64,000 nt of DNA from DASVEG01 sp035540495 (lineage in GTDB: Bacteria; Actinomycetota; Acidimicrobiia; Acidimicrobiales; CADCTF01), in contig DATLGL010000015.1 in assembly GCA_035540495.1 (NCBI GenBank), positions 62,001 to 126,000 of the forward strand. The letters run 5' to 3'. The position numbers and the translations under genes are program-made. The notes beneath the pieces are model-generated. The model was not told the origin of the DNA. It did not search any database and worked only from the letters and a program-made list of their open reading frames with translations. This document shows positions 46,653 to 53,799 of the stretch, in pieces (the stretch's first letter is position 1; each line of letters starts with the position of its first letter).

Positions 46653-47518
46653 CGTCCCTCGCCGAGCGTCTCGGGTATCCCGCCGACGCGAAGCTCCTCA
46701 TCATCAACTGCGACGACCTCGGGTCGAGCCACTCGGCGAACGTCGCCGTGTACCAGGCGCTGCGCGAGGGCATCGCCACCAGCGCCACGCTGATGGTGCC
46801 GTGCCCGTGGGCACGGCACGCCGCCGCGGAGTACCGGGGGGAGGACGTCGGCGTCCACCTCACCCTCAACGCCGAGTACGACCTCTACCGGTGGGGGCCG
46901 ATCACCCACTCCCCGTCGCTCCTCGACGGCGACGGCGGCTTCCCCCGGACGATCGAAGACCTGTGGGATCACGCGGATCTCGACGAGGTCCGGCGCGAGC
47001 TGCGGGCCCAGGTCGAGCGGGCGATCTACTGGGGCTTCGACGTCAGCCACCTCGACTCCCACCTCGCCACGCTGCAGCTGCGGCCCGAGTTCTTCGACGT
47101 CTACCTCGAGCTAGCGGTCGACTTCTGCCTTCCGATCCGGCTGACCGGCGCGTCGACGCAGCGGGCGATCGGCTTCCCCTTCCGCGACCTCGCGGGAGAG
47201 GAAGGCGTGCTCTTCCCGGACCACTACATCTACCCGCCGACCAACCACAGCGCCCGGAAGACGCTCGAGCGGTTGCTCGCCGATCTGCGGCCCGGCGTGA
47301 CGGAGCTGTCGGTGCACCCCGCGGTCGACAGCCCCGAGCTCCGTGCGCTCGCCCCCGATTGGGCGAACCGGGTCGACGACCACGACGTCGTCACGACCGA
47401 TCGCGCGATGCGAGCGCTGGCGAAGCGGGTCGGGGTCGAGCTGATCGGCTACCGGGAGCTGCGCGACCTCATGCGCGCCGATCGCACCACGCCGACCACG
47501 GCAGCGCCAGCGACCTGA
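46649..47518 (+). CDS. ChbG/YdjC-type carbohydrate deacetylase-like protein
   Basis: This 289-residue member of the YdjC/ChbG family deacetylates chito-oligosaccharides or related sugars in characterised enzymes. Metal and catalytic residues are in IINCDDLGSSHSAN (Asp, His region), VGVHLTLNAEYDLY and VSHLDSHLATLQ. The C-terminal LSVHPAVDSPELRA also fits. It is coupled by GTGA to the secreted nuclease but has no signal peptide. Its last 50 bases overlap the convergent GNAT gene. Confidence 0.88.
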   Translation: MTSLAERLGYPADAKLLIINCDDLGSSHSANVAVYQALREGIATSATLMVPCPWARHAAAEYRGEDVGVHLTLNAEYDLYRWGPITHSPSLLDGDGGFPRTIEDLWDHADLDEVRRELRAQVERAIYWGFDVSHLDSHLATLQLRPEFFDVYLELAVDFCLPIRLTGASTQRAIGFPFRDLAGEEGVLFPDHYIYPPTNHSARKTLERLLADLRPGVTELSVHPAVDSPELRALAPDWANRVDDHDVVTTDRAMRALAKRVGVELIGYRELRDLMRADRTTPTTAAPAT

Positions 47519-48359
47519 ACACCCGCGACACCGACGCACCGGCCGCCTTGGCGTAGAAGCCGATCGGCCCGATCCACGACACCTCCACGGTGTCGAAGCC
47601 AGCAGCCATCACGTCCTTCGAGATCGCGCTCAGCAACGCGGTGCCCACGCCGCTGCGTCGTCCGGACGGGTCGGTGCCGATGGGGCCGAGCCAGCCCAGC
47701 CGGTTCACCGAGTGGCACCCGAACCCGACGACGTCGCCGTCGTCCTGCCGGCGCGCGAAGTGGCAGGCGCCGTGCTCGATCCCCCGCCGAAGCTCCGGTA
47801 TCCAGTTCGGCCACTGGGCGCCGCAGAACGCTTCCACCGCGGCCGCGTCGTCCTCCTCCAGCACCCGCACCAGCTCGACACCAGCGGGCGCGGGAGCACG
47901 GAACCGAGATGGGAACGACAGGTTGAGCTCGGCGCCTCGAGCGACGTAGCCCATCGACTCGAACAGGCACAGCGCAGCCGTGGCGTGCACGTCGGCGCCG
48001 GCGAACAGGTAGAAGGGCGCCCCAGCACCGATCACCACTGCGCCCGCCCCGACGTCGTCGAACGCCCAGCGCTCGAGCTCCGCGACGAGCGCCGTTCCGA
48101 CCCCGAGTCGATGAGCAGACGGATCGACCGCCAGCAGCTGGAGGTGGACGACCGGCCGCCCGGCCGCCCCAGCCGCCGTGCCTCCGCGTACGACCGCGGA
48201 CGCGACGCCGCGCCCGGCGTCGTCGGCGACGACCCGAACCGGATCGGGATCGTCGAAGAGGTTGGCGACGACGTCGTCGTCGGTGAGGTTCTCGCCCGGT
48301 AGCGCAGCGGCGACGAGCGCCATCACCTCGTCCGCCCGCTCACGACCCCAGACCTTCAC
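47469..48359 (-). CDS. Tandem-domain GNAT N-acetyltransferase
   Basis: This 296-residue protein consists of two GNAT folds (about residues 1-140 and 150-290). Acetyl-CoA loops are VDPSAHRLGVGTALVAELE and IGTDPSGRRSGVGTALLSAI, both with the R/QxxGxG/A-type motif. Tandem GNATs include MshD, which completes mycothiol synthesis; the arrangement and domain number agree, but I cannot assign MshD from this alone. GTG 48359 is chosen near VAVKVWGRE. The 3' end lies antisense to the deacetylase gene for 50 bases. Confidence 0.85.
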   Translation of the reverse strand: MKVWGRERADEVMALVAAALPGENLTDDDVVANLFDDPDPVRVVADDAGRGVASAVVRGGTAAGAAGRPVVHLQLLAVDPSAHRLGVGTALVAELERWAFDDVGAGAVVIGAGAPFYLFAGADVHATAALCLFESMGYVARGAELNLSFPSRFRAPAPAGVELVRVLEEDDAAAVEAFCGAQWPNWIPELRRGIEHGACHFARRQDDGDVVGFGCHSVNRLGWLGPIGTDPSGRRSGVGTALLSAISKDVMAAGFDTVEVSWIGPIGFYAKAAGASVSRVFRSLALPWSAWCDRRA

Positions 48360-48369
48360 GGCGACGAAG

Positions 48370-49056
48370 CTAGACCTGGCCGGACACCACCGGGATCGCG
48401 GTCGACGACACGACGCCGCCGGCCTTCTCGACGGTGATCGCATAGGCGTCGAACTGCTCGCCTGCGATGAACTCCTCGTTGTCGGGGTCGGTGCCGAGCA
48501 GACCGAGCGAGATCAACTCGGTGCCCTTGCGTCCCCACAGCTGGTACACCTCGTCGGGCGAGAGCTTGGGGAGGTTGTCGTTGACGACGTAGCCCCGCCC
48601 GTTGGCCATCACCATGTCGGCGGAGTGGCGCCCGTCGGCCGACGTCAACTGGACGCGTGGCCCGTCGGGGATCTCGAACCGACCGCCGTCACCGTTGCCC
48701 CGCAGCGTGATCGTCAGAGCGAGCAGCGAGATGACCACCGCCGCGGCGGCGACGAGGCCGCCCGACCACCACGCCTTGACGCGACGGCTCGGCGGCGCCT
48801 TCGGCGCCAGCGGCATCGTCAACGGGGGCGGTGGCTCCTCGAGCGACGCGGCGATCGCGTCCCACACACCTGCTGGTGCGTCCTGGCCGGCGAACGCCAG
48901 CAGGGCGGCCGTCTCTCGATGGTCGGCCACCTCGGCCCGGCAGCGCGGGCACGTCGTCAGATGATCGTCGACGACATCGCGCTCGTCGTCGTCGACGGCG
49001 TCGAGCGCGTAGGCGCCCAGCAGCTCCTGGATGTCTTCGTGCGACGCCGGCTTCAC
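48370..49056 (-). CDS. RskA-type anti-sigma factor with zinc-binding motif
   Basis: This 228-residue membrane protein has an N-terminal zinc-associated anti-sigma domain (H32, C36, C39 in DHLTTCPRC), one membrane segment (about residues 98-118, LVAAAAVVISLLALTITL), and an extracytoplasmic RskA-like domain. Such proteins bind an ECF sigma factor until a periplasmic signal triggers regulated proteolysis. The ATG overlaps the sigma gene stop (ATGA), confirming the pair. Confidence 0.93.
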   Translation of the reverse strand: MKPASHEDIQELLGAYALDAVDDDERDVVDDHLTTCPRCRAEVADHRETAALLAFAGQDAPAGVWDAIAASLEEPPPPLTMPLAPKAPPSRRVKAWWSGGLVAAAAVVISLLALTITLRGNGDGGRFEIPDGPRVQLTSADGRHSADMVMANGRGYVVNDNLPKLSPDEVYQLWGRKGTELISLGLLGTDPDNEEFIAGEQFDAYAITVEKAGGVVSSTAIPVVSGQV

Positions 49057-49640
49057 GACCGGTACCCCCCATCGATGCCGACCGCCGCCAGCTCGTTCGC
49101 GAGCCGGCGCATCCCCGAACGGATCCGGCTCTTCACCGTGCCCTCGGGTTGTTCCAGCATGACCGCTACCTCACGGTACGTGTGTCCTCTGAAGTACGCG
49201 AGTTCTATCGCCTGACGCTCCCCTTCGGGCAGCAGGTCGATCGCCGCCTTCACGTGATCGGCCACCGCGAGGTCCCACACCTCGTGTTCGAGGTCGTAGC
49301 CGCCCTCCGCAGCGCGCCGGGCGTCACTCTCCTCGCGCCGCTTCCGAGACGACTCCGACCGGAGGAAGTCGACGGCACGTCCGTGGGTGTGGGCCAGGAG
49401 GTACGACCGCAACGACCCGCGCGCGGGATCGAACTTGTCGGGAGCGTTCCAGAGGCGGAGGAAGACCTCCTGCACGACCTCTTCGGCGAGCTCACGATCG
49501 TTCATCACGCGCCGGGCGAGGGCGAACACCGCTCCCGCGTGGCGGCGGTACACCTCGGCCAGCGCGTCGTCGCGGTAGCGCCCGATGGCGACGACCAGCG
49601 CGGCGTCGCTCATGTCCTTGAGGGGGCTTCCGCTCATCAT
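49053..49640 (-). CDS. ECF RNA polymerase sigma factor, SigK/SigL-like
   Basis: This 195-residue ECF sigma factor has region 2 (AEVYRRHAGAVFALARRV, then ELAEEVVQEVFLRLW) and region 4 (LPEGERQAIELAYFRGHTY, then REVAVMLEQPEGTVKSRI). It is partnered with the RskA-type anti-sigma factor, to which it is coupled by ATGA. A CCATCC-N17-CGTAGT site directly before its ATG (minus strand) suggests autoregulation. The likely targets include the divergent cupredoxin gene. Confidence 0.94.
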   Translation of the reverse strand: MMSGSPLKDMSDAALVVAIGRYRDDALAEVYRRHAGAVFALARRVMNDRELAEEVVQEVFLRLWNAPDKFDPARGSLRSYLLAHTHGRAVDFLRSESSRKRREESDARRAAEGGYDLEHEVWDLAVADHVKAAIDLLPEGERQAIELAYFRGHTYREVAVMLEQPEGTVKSRIRSGMRRLANELAAVGIDGGYRS

Positions 49641-49645
49641 CAGAC

Positions 49646-49674
49646 ACTACGGCGCAGGTCCCGCCGGCGGATGG
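49646..49674 (-). promoter_or_regulatory. Putative ECF promoter of the sigma gene
   Basis: On the minus strand CCATCC (49669-49674) and CGTAGT (49646-49651) are 17 bases apart, and the ATG at 49640 lies 5 bases later. The -35 CCATCC equals that described for SigK of Mycobacterium tuberculosis. Confidence 0.6.
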
Positions 49675-49703
49675 GAGTCGTTGCGGCGCGATCTGAAGAA
49701 CCT

Positions 49704-49731
49704 TCATCCAGCGGTGCGCCGGTGTCGTAGA
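49704..49731 (+). promoter_or_regulatory. Putative ECF promoter of the cupredoxin gene
   Basis: TCATCC (49704-49709), a 16-base spacer and CGTAGA (49726-49731) mirror the site before the sigma gene. ATG 49739 lies 7 bases downstream, so the mRNA would be nearly leaderless. Confidence 0.6.
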
Positions 49732-49738
49732 GAGGGCG

Positions 49739-50122
49739 ATGTCCACCCGCCGCCTTGCCGCTGCCGCCATCGCACTCCTCGCTCTCGTCGCTGCACCCGC
49801 ATGCAGCGGTGGAGGCGACGACGACGCACAAGGGACAGCTTCTGGCGAGACGTCTTCCTCCGGGACGTCGGCCACGGGCGACGCGGTGGACATCGAGGAC
49901 TTCCAGTACGAGCCGTCACCGGCGAAGGTGAAGGCGGGAACGACGGTGACGTTCACGAACAAGGACGGCTTCGCCCACACGGTCACCGCCGACGACAAGT
50001 CGTTCGACAGCGGGAACCTCGACGAGGGCGACGCGTTCGAGCACACGTTCGACGAGCCCGGCACGTACGAGTACTTCTGCGCCGTCCACAACTCGATGAC
50101 CGGCTCGGTCGTCGTCGAGTAG
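49739..50122 (+). CDS. Cupredoxin-domain lipoprotein (plastocyanin/azurin-like)
   Basis: This 127-residue protein has a signal with lipobox VAAPACSGG, a Ser/Gly/Thr linker, then a cupredoxin domain (about residues 50-127). Type 1 copper ligands are the His in GFAHTV, and Cys, His and Met in YFCAVHNSMTG. It is thus a likely single-electron carrier or copper holder on the outer face of the membrane. It is divergent from the ECF sigma gene with a matching promoter-like site, and is followed by two ferritin-like genes. Confidence 0.93.
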   Translation: MSTRRLAAAAIALLALVAAPACSGGGDDDAQGTASGETSSSGTSATGDAVDIEDFQYEPSPAKVKAGTTVTFTNKDGFAHTVTADDKSFDSGNLDEGDAFEHTFDEPGTYEYFCAVHNSMTGSVVVE

Positions 50123-50157
50123 CCGTTCAACCCATCCGATCCGAGGAGATCACAGTC

Positions 50158-50877
50158 ATGGAGATCAGCGCACGGGAGCTTCGTTCGCTGGCCACAGATG
50201 TCGACGCGGAGCACCGCGACGGCATGGTCAGCATGGCGAGCGACCTCCGCGAGCTGCACGCCGAGACGCGAATGCTGCGCACGGCAGCCACCCGTCGTGA
50301 CCTGTTCAAGAAGGCCGGCGTCGGTGCCGGCGTCCTCACCATCGGCAGCGTCGTGATGCCCTTCTCCCGGCTCCTTCCGGTGGCGGCGCAGGAGCTCACC
50401 GACGGCGACATCGCAGCCTTCGCCGAGAGCGTCGAGCTCGCCGCGGTGGAGGCCTACAAGGCCGCGGCGGACAGCGGCAAGCTGTCGGCACCGGTCGTCG
50501 AGGCGGGCACGATGTTCGCCCGCCACCACCAGGAGCACGCCGAGGCGTTCGGCGGCGCGGCCGGCGACAAGGCGAGTGGCAAGCCGAACCCGACGCTGCT
50601 CCAGGCGGTCGGCGGCCAGCTCAAGGGCGCGGCGAACGAGAAGGCGATCCTGCAGATCGCGTACGACCTGGAGAACGCCGCTGCGTCGACCTACCTCTTC
50701 GGCCTCGGCGCGCTGAAGAGCGAGGCCGCGCTGAAGCTGGCTGCGTCGATCCTGCCGGTCGAGTCGCAGCACGCCGTGGTGATCGGCCAGGTCCTCGGCA
50801 AGCCCGCGACCGACTTCGTCCCCGCCTTCGAGAACCAGGACAAGGCTCTCGACCCCGCCAAGTTCCCCGTCAAGTGA
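50158..50877 (+). CDS. Tat-exported ferritin-like protein
   Basis: This 239-residue protein carries a twin-arginine sequence (TRRDLFKK, RR at 46-47) and hydrophobic stretch, preceded by a 45-residue leader. The C-terminal part is a ferritin-like four-helix bundle with Glu/His in FAESVELAAVEAY, FARHHQEHAEAF and YDLENAAASTY. The leader length is unusual. GAGGAGAT upstream of the ATG is one of the few good Shine-Dalgarno sequences in the window. Related proteins in Acidimicrobiia and Actinobacteria are uncharacterised. Confidence 0.88.
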   Translation: MEISARELRSLATDVDAEHRDGMVSMASDLRELHAETRMLRTAATRRDLFKKAGVGAGVLTIGSVVMPFSRLLPVAAQELTDGDIAAFAESVELAAVEAYKAAADSGKLSAPVVEAGTMFARHHQEHAEAFGGAAGDKASGKPNPTLLQAVGGQLKGAANEKAILQIAYDLENAAASTYLFGLGALKSEAALKLAASILPVESQHAVVIGQVLGKPATDFVPAFENQDKALDPAKFPVK

Positions 50878-50903
50878 CCGCCCCGAGGATCGCGAACCCG
50901 ACC

Positions 50904-51689
50904 ATGAGCACTGACACCTCCAACGAGTTCACCCGGCGAGAGGCGCGCGCGACCCAGATAGAGCACGTCTCGGCCATGGGCCAGATGCGCGAGATCGTCG
51001 CTCGTCTCTTCGGCGGCGACGCCAGCGAGTCGGCGGCCGCCAAGGCCGACTTCGCCACCGGTGGCGTGAACCGCCGCGGCTTCCTCAAGATCGGCGGCCT
51101 GTCGGTCGCGACCGCGGCGATCTTCGCGGCGTGCGGCTCCGACGACGAGGGCTCCGGCACCACGGCCGGCGGCGAAGGAGATGAGGACGGCGGCATGAGC
51201 GGCAACTCCGGCGACCTCACCATCGTCCGGACGGCGGCGTCGCTCGAGCTCCTCGCCGTCGACGTCTACCAGAAGGCGATCGACAGCGGCCTGGTGAAGA
51301 CGGCCGCCATCGGTGATGCCGCCAAGCTCTTCCAGGAGCAGCATCGCGAGCACGCCGAGCTGTTCAACGGCGCAGCCAAGCAGATGGGCGGCGAGCCGTT
51401 CGAGAAGGCGAACCCGGAGGTCATGAAGTCACTCGAGCCGGCCCTCGCCGGGCTCAAGGACGAGCTGGGCGTGGTGAAGCTCGCTTACGACCTGGAGAAC
51501 ATCGCCGCATCGACGTACTTCTCGACGATCGGCGCGTTCAACGACGCGAAGCTCAACCAGGCCGCGATGAGCGTCGGTGGCGTCGAAGCCCGCCACGTCG
51601 CGGTGCTGGCGTCGGTGATGAACCAGCCAGCGGTGCCCAAGGCGTTCTGGACGGCGGACGGCGCCGTCGAGGCCGGCACGGGCGTCTGA
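50904..51689 (+). CDS. Tat-exported ferritin-like lipoprotein
   Basis: This 261-residue paralogue of the preceding protein has a twin-arginine motif NRRGFLKIGG (RR at residues 57-58), followed by a lipobox FAACGSD (Cys about 77), a Gly/Asp linker and a ferritin-like bundle with ASLELLAVDVYQKAI, FQEQHREHAELF and YDLENIAASTY. It may have evolved by duplication. GTG 50874 overlaps the previous stop (GTGA) and is an alternative start that adds 10 residues. A strong terminator follows. Confidence 0.88.
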   Translation: MSTDTSNEFTRREARATQIEHVSAMGQMREIVARLFGGDASESAAAKADFATGGVNRRGFLKIGGLSVATAAIFAACGSDDEGSGTTAGGEGDEDGGMSGNSGDLTIVRTAASLELLAVDVYQKAIDSGLVKTAAIGDAAKLFQEQHREHAELFNGAAKQMGGEPFEKANPEVMKSLEPALAGLKDELGVVKLAYDLENIAASTYFSTIGAFNDAKLNQAAMSVGGVEARHVAVLASVMNQPAVPKAFWTADGAVEAGTGV

Positions 51690-51690
51690 C

Positions 51691-51744
51691 GACCGGCGAG
51701 GGAGGAGGTTGCCGGCGGTTCCCCGGCCACCTCCTCCCGCCGTC
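51691..51744. terminator. Bidirectional terminator
   Basis: GGGAGGAGGT (51700-51709) pairs perfectly with ACCTCCTCCC (51729-51738). GGC/GCC outside (after a 2-base bulge) and GCCGG/CCGGC inside extend it. It lies in the 61-base gap between the convergent ferritin-like and SCP2 genes. Confidence 0.8.
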
Positions 51745-51750
51745 ACGACG

Positions 51751-52149
51751 TCAGAACTCGGTGACCGCTCGCAGCTGCTCCTGGAGCGCCTTGTACTCGG
51801 GCGAACCCGTGATCGGCATGAGTGCCATCAGCTTCGCCATGTTCCCTTCGACCTTGATCTTCCCCTGCATGAAGGCGGCCTGCTCGTCGAGCGACCCGTC
51901 CTGCACCGCCTTCGCGTCGGCGCGCGACATCGTGAGCGTCAGCTCCGCATCGGGAAGCGTTCCCAGCTGGCTTTCGACGAGCTTCCCGTCTTCGAGCACC
52001 CAGTAGTACGAGACGTCGCCGTCGGCGCCGCCCTTGATCACGTACTGCATCCGGGCCGACGCACCGGGGCGCTCCGGCTGCTCCTGAGCCAGCCGCTTCT
52101 GCTCGTCGAGCCACTCCTGGCTCAGCCACGGCTTTCCCGGGCCGGACAT
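51751..52149 (-). CDS. SCP2 sterol-binding domain protein
   Basis: This 132-residue single-domain SCP2-like protein shows the alternating pattern ASARMQYVIKGGADGDVSYY, ELTLTMSRADAKAVQDG and AAFMQGKIKVEGNMAKLM. The domain holds acyl chains or sterols. It starts with ATG 52149, whose A is the last base of the amidase gene's TGA (TGATG), so it follows mca in an operon. The pairing with a mycothiol amidase is unexplained. Confidence 0.9.
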   Translation of the reverse strand: MSGPGKPWLSQEWLDEQKRLAQEQPERPGASARMQYVIKGGADGDVSYYWVLEDGKLVESQLGTLPDAELTLTMSRADAKAVQDGSLDEQAAFMQGKIKVEGNMAKLMALMPITGSPEYKALQEQLRAVTEF

Positions 52150-53021
52150 CAGGACGCCACCGGCGTGCGCAGGCCGGCGAACAGGTCGTCTTCGATGCCC
52201 TCGGGCACGGCCACCAACGAGCGGGCGAGCACGTAGTCCTCGATCGGATACACCTTCCTCGCCTCTTCGGGCGGGAGGCCGAACCAGAACGGGGAGTTCG
52301 GGTCGATCTGCGTGGCGTGGGCGAGCAGCGCGTCGCGCCGCGCGTCCATGTGCTCGCTGACGTCGATCTTGGTGGTGATGCGGTCGTCCTGCGACGGGCG
52401 GTTCAGCCAGCGCTCGTCGTACGGGCTCTCGAGGCCGAGCTCGAGGAACTTCTCGTGCATGGCCACCATGCGCTGGCGCGACCAGGCCGTGTAGTAGAGC
52501 TTCGACGGCTGCCACGGCTCGCCGAGGTCTGGGTACGCGTCGGGGTCGCCCGCCTTCTCGAACGCCGGCACGGAGATGTCGTGCACACGAAGGTGGTCCG
52601 GATGGGGGTACCCCTGCTGGTCGTCGCCGTAGGTGATGATCACCTGGGGGCGCTCGCGGCGGATGATCTCGACCAGCTTGCCGACGGCCTCGTCGAGGTC
52701 GGCCTGGGCGAAGCACTCGGGATGGGCGTTGTGCTCGCTGTCGGGCATGCCGGAGTCTCGATAACCGAGCAGCTCGACCTTCGAGTAGCCGATGATCGCC
52801 GTCGCCCGCTCGAGCTCCTGCATGCGAACCGCGGGCAGGTTCTCCTTGACCTCCGGCTTGTCCATCGCCGGGTTGAGGATGTCGCCCGCGGCGCCGTCGG
52901 TGCAGCACACCAGCACCGTGTGGACTCCGGCGGCCGTGTACTTGGCGACCGTTCCTGCGCCCTTCGACGATTCGTCGTCGGGGTGGGCGTGGACAGTCAG
53001 CAGGCAGAGGCGGTCGTCCAT
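52149..53021 (-). CDS. mca: Mycothiol S-conjugate amidase
   Basis: This 290-residue zinc-dependent PIG-L/LmbE-family amidase has AHPDDESSKGAGT (HPDD, metal ligands) near the start and QQGYPHPDHLRVHD (HPDH). Characteristic of Mca are WSRQRM and TTKIDVSEH. It cleaves mycothiol S-conjugates, releasing a mercapturic acid for export. MshB, the related deacetylase, is a possible alternative, but the C-terminal features match Mca. It is preceded by the CAP-domain gene (12 bases) and a TAGGTT site. Confidence 0.9.
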   Translation of the reverse strand: MDDRLCLLTVHAHPDDESSKGAGTVAKYTAAGVHTVLVCCTDGAAGDILNPAMDKPEVKENLPAVRMQELERATAIIGYSKVELLGYRDSGMPDSEHNAHPECFAQADLDEAVGKLVEIIRRERPQVIITYGDDQQGYPHPDHLRVHDISVPAFEKAGDPDAYPDLGEPWQPSKLYYTAWSRQRMVAMHEKFLELGLESPYDERWLNRPSQDDRITTKIDVSEHMDARRDALLAHATQIDPNSPFWFGLPPEEARKVYPIEDYVLARSLVAVPEGIEDDLFAGLRTPVAS

Positions 53022-53030
53022 AACCGCCTC

Positions 53031-53036
53031 AACCTA
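53031..53036 (-). promoter_or_regulatory. -10 element TAGGTT (minus strand), 9 bases before ATG 53021
   Basis: It overlaps the CAP gene stop, so mca could be transcribed independently of the riboswitch. Confidence 0.45.
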
Positions 53037-53609
53037 CCTCCGAGGCGCCTTCTTCCCCTTTGCCCGGGTGGGCTTCTTGGCGACCGCCTTCTTGGGAGCC
53101 TTCGACGACGCCTTCGCCTTCGATGCGCTCGCCGCAGCCACCTTGGCCGCTGGCGCCGACACCTGCATGAAGTTGACGGCGACGTAGATCGTCTCCCCCG
53201 ACAGCACCACGCCGATCCCGACGTGCTGCCAGACCGGATCGACGAGGTTCGCGTAGTGGCTCGGGCTGGCGACGAAGGCGTCGTGCAGCGAGATCACCGT
53301 CGCGCCGACGCCGACGTTCTCGCCCATCTTCTGCCAGCTCGGGTCCGGCGCGACCGCCGCCAGATCGCTGCGGTGAGAGATGCGACCGGCGGCGGCCATC
53401 TGACCCGCCCAGTCGCGTGCGACGTCGGTGAGGCGACCGTCCACCACGAGCGGCTGCAGCCCCTTCTCCGCCCGCAGCGCGTTGAGGTGCCACACGAACT
53501 CGTTCTCGAGGGAGCGGGGATCGTTCGTCGCCGCAGCAGGCGTCGCCTCCGCCAACAGCCCCAGCGTCACGACGAGCGCGACGATCACACCAAGTGCACG
53601 ACGAAGCAT
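53034..53609 (-). CDS. Secreted CAP-domain protein with Lys-rich tail
   Basis: This 191-residue CAP/SCP-like protein has a signal peptide (residues 1-27, cleaved near ATPAAA). The CAP core (about residues 38-155) includes ALRAEKGLQPLVVDGRLTD and SPSHYANLVDPVWQHVGIG. A 30-residue Lys/Ala tail (KAPKKAVAKKPTRAKGKK) resembles histone H1 and could bind cell-wall polymers or DNA. Function of bacterial CAP proteins is largely unknown. It is controlled by the cyclic di-GMP-I riboswitch ending at its start codon. Confidence 0.9.
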   Translation of the reverse strand: MLRRALGVIVALVVTLGLLAEATPAAATNDPRSLENEFVWHLNALRAEKGLQPLVVDGRLTDVARDWAGQMAAAGRISHRSDLAAVAPDPSWQKMGENVGVGATVISLHDAFVASPSHYANLVDPVWQHVGIGVVLSGETIYVAVNFMQVSAPAAKVAAASASKAKASSKAPKKAVAKKPTRAKGKKAPRR

Positions 53610-53610
53610 G

Positions 53611-53711
53611 CCGACCCTCCATTCGGTAGCCCGGCTGCCCGAGGAACCAGCCGTTCCTGGAGGGCCCGTGGCTTTGCGTCCCCGGGTTGCCCCGGGTTTG
53701 CCGTTTCGTGT
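53611..53711 (-). promoter_or_regulatory. Cyclic di-GMP-I (GEMM) riboswitch
   Basis: The minus-strand RNA contains, in order, CACGAAACGGCAAACC, a hairpin with a GCAA tetraloop (CCGGGGCAACCCGG), GGACGCAAAGCC, a second hairpin, then AGCCGGGCUACCGAAUGG. This is the conserved skeleton of GEMM-I. The 3' end holds GGAGGG (53615-53620), the Shine-Dalgarno for ATG 53609; a UUCC in the 5' part of the aptamer could pair with it. Control of translation initiation is therefore likely; direction (on or off) is not shown. Confidence 0.9.
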
Positions 53712-53737
53712 TCGGAACCGTGCTTCGACGCGCCGGA

Positions 53738-53757
53738 CGCCGGCCTTGAGGCCGGCG
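53738..53757 (-). terminator. Hairpin after the mechanosensitive channel gene
   Basis: CGCCGGCC, TTGA loop, GGCCGGCG form a perfect 8-base-pair stem, 43 bases after the channel stop and before the riboswitch on the same strand. It probably separates the two transcripts. Confidence 0.7.
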
Positions 53758-53799
53758 CCCGAAAATGTGACTAGTGAGGTTGGTGTTGTTGTGAAACCG

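Noticed and set aside
49698..49730. GGAAC/CGTT-type ECF promoter using GAACC before the cupredoxin gene
   Set aside because: The spacing to CGTAG (23 bases) is too long; the CATCC-N16-CGTAG reading fits better and is mirrored on the other strand.
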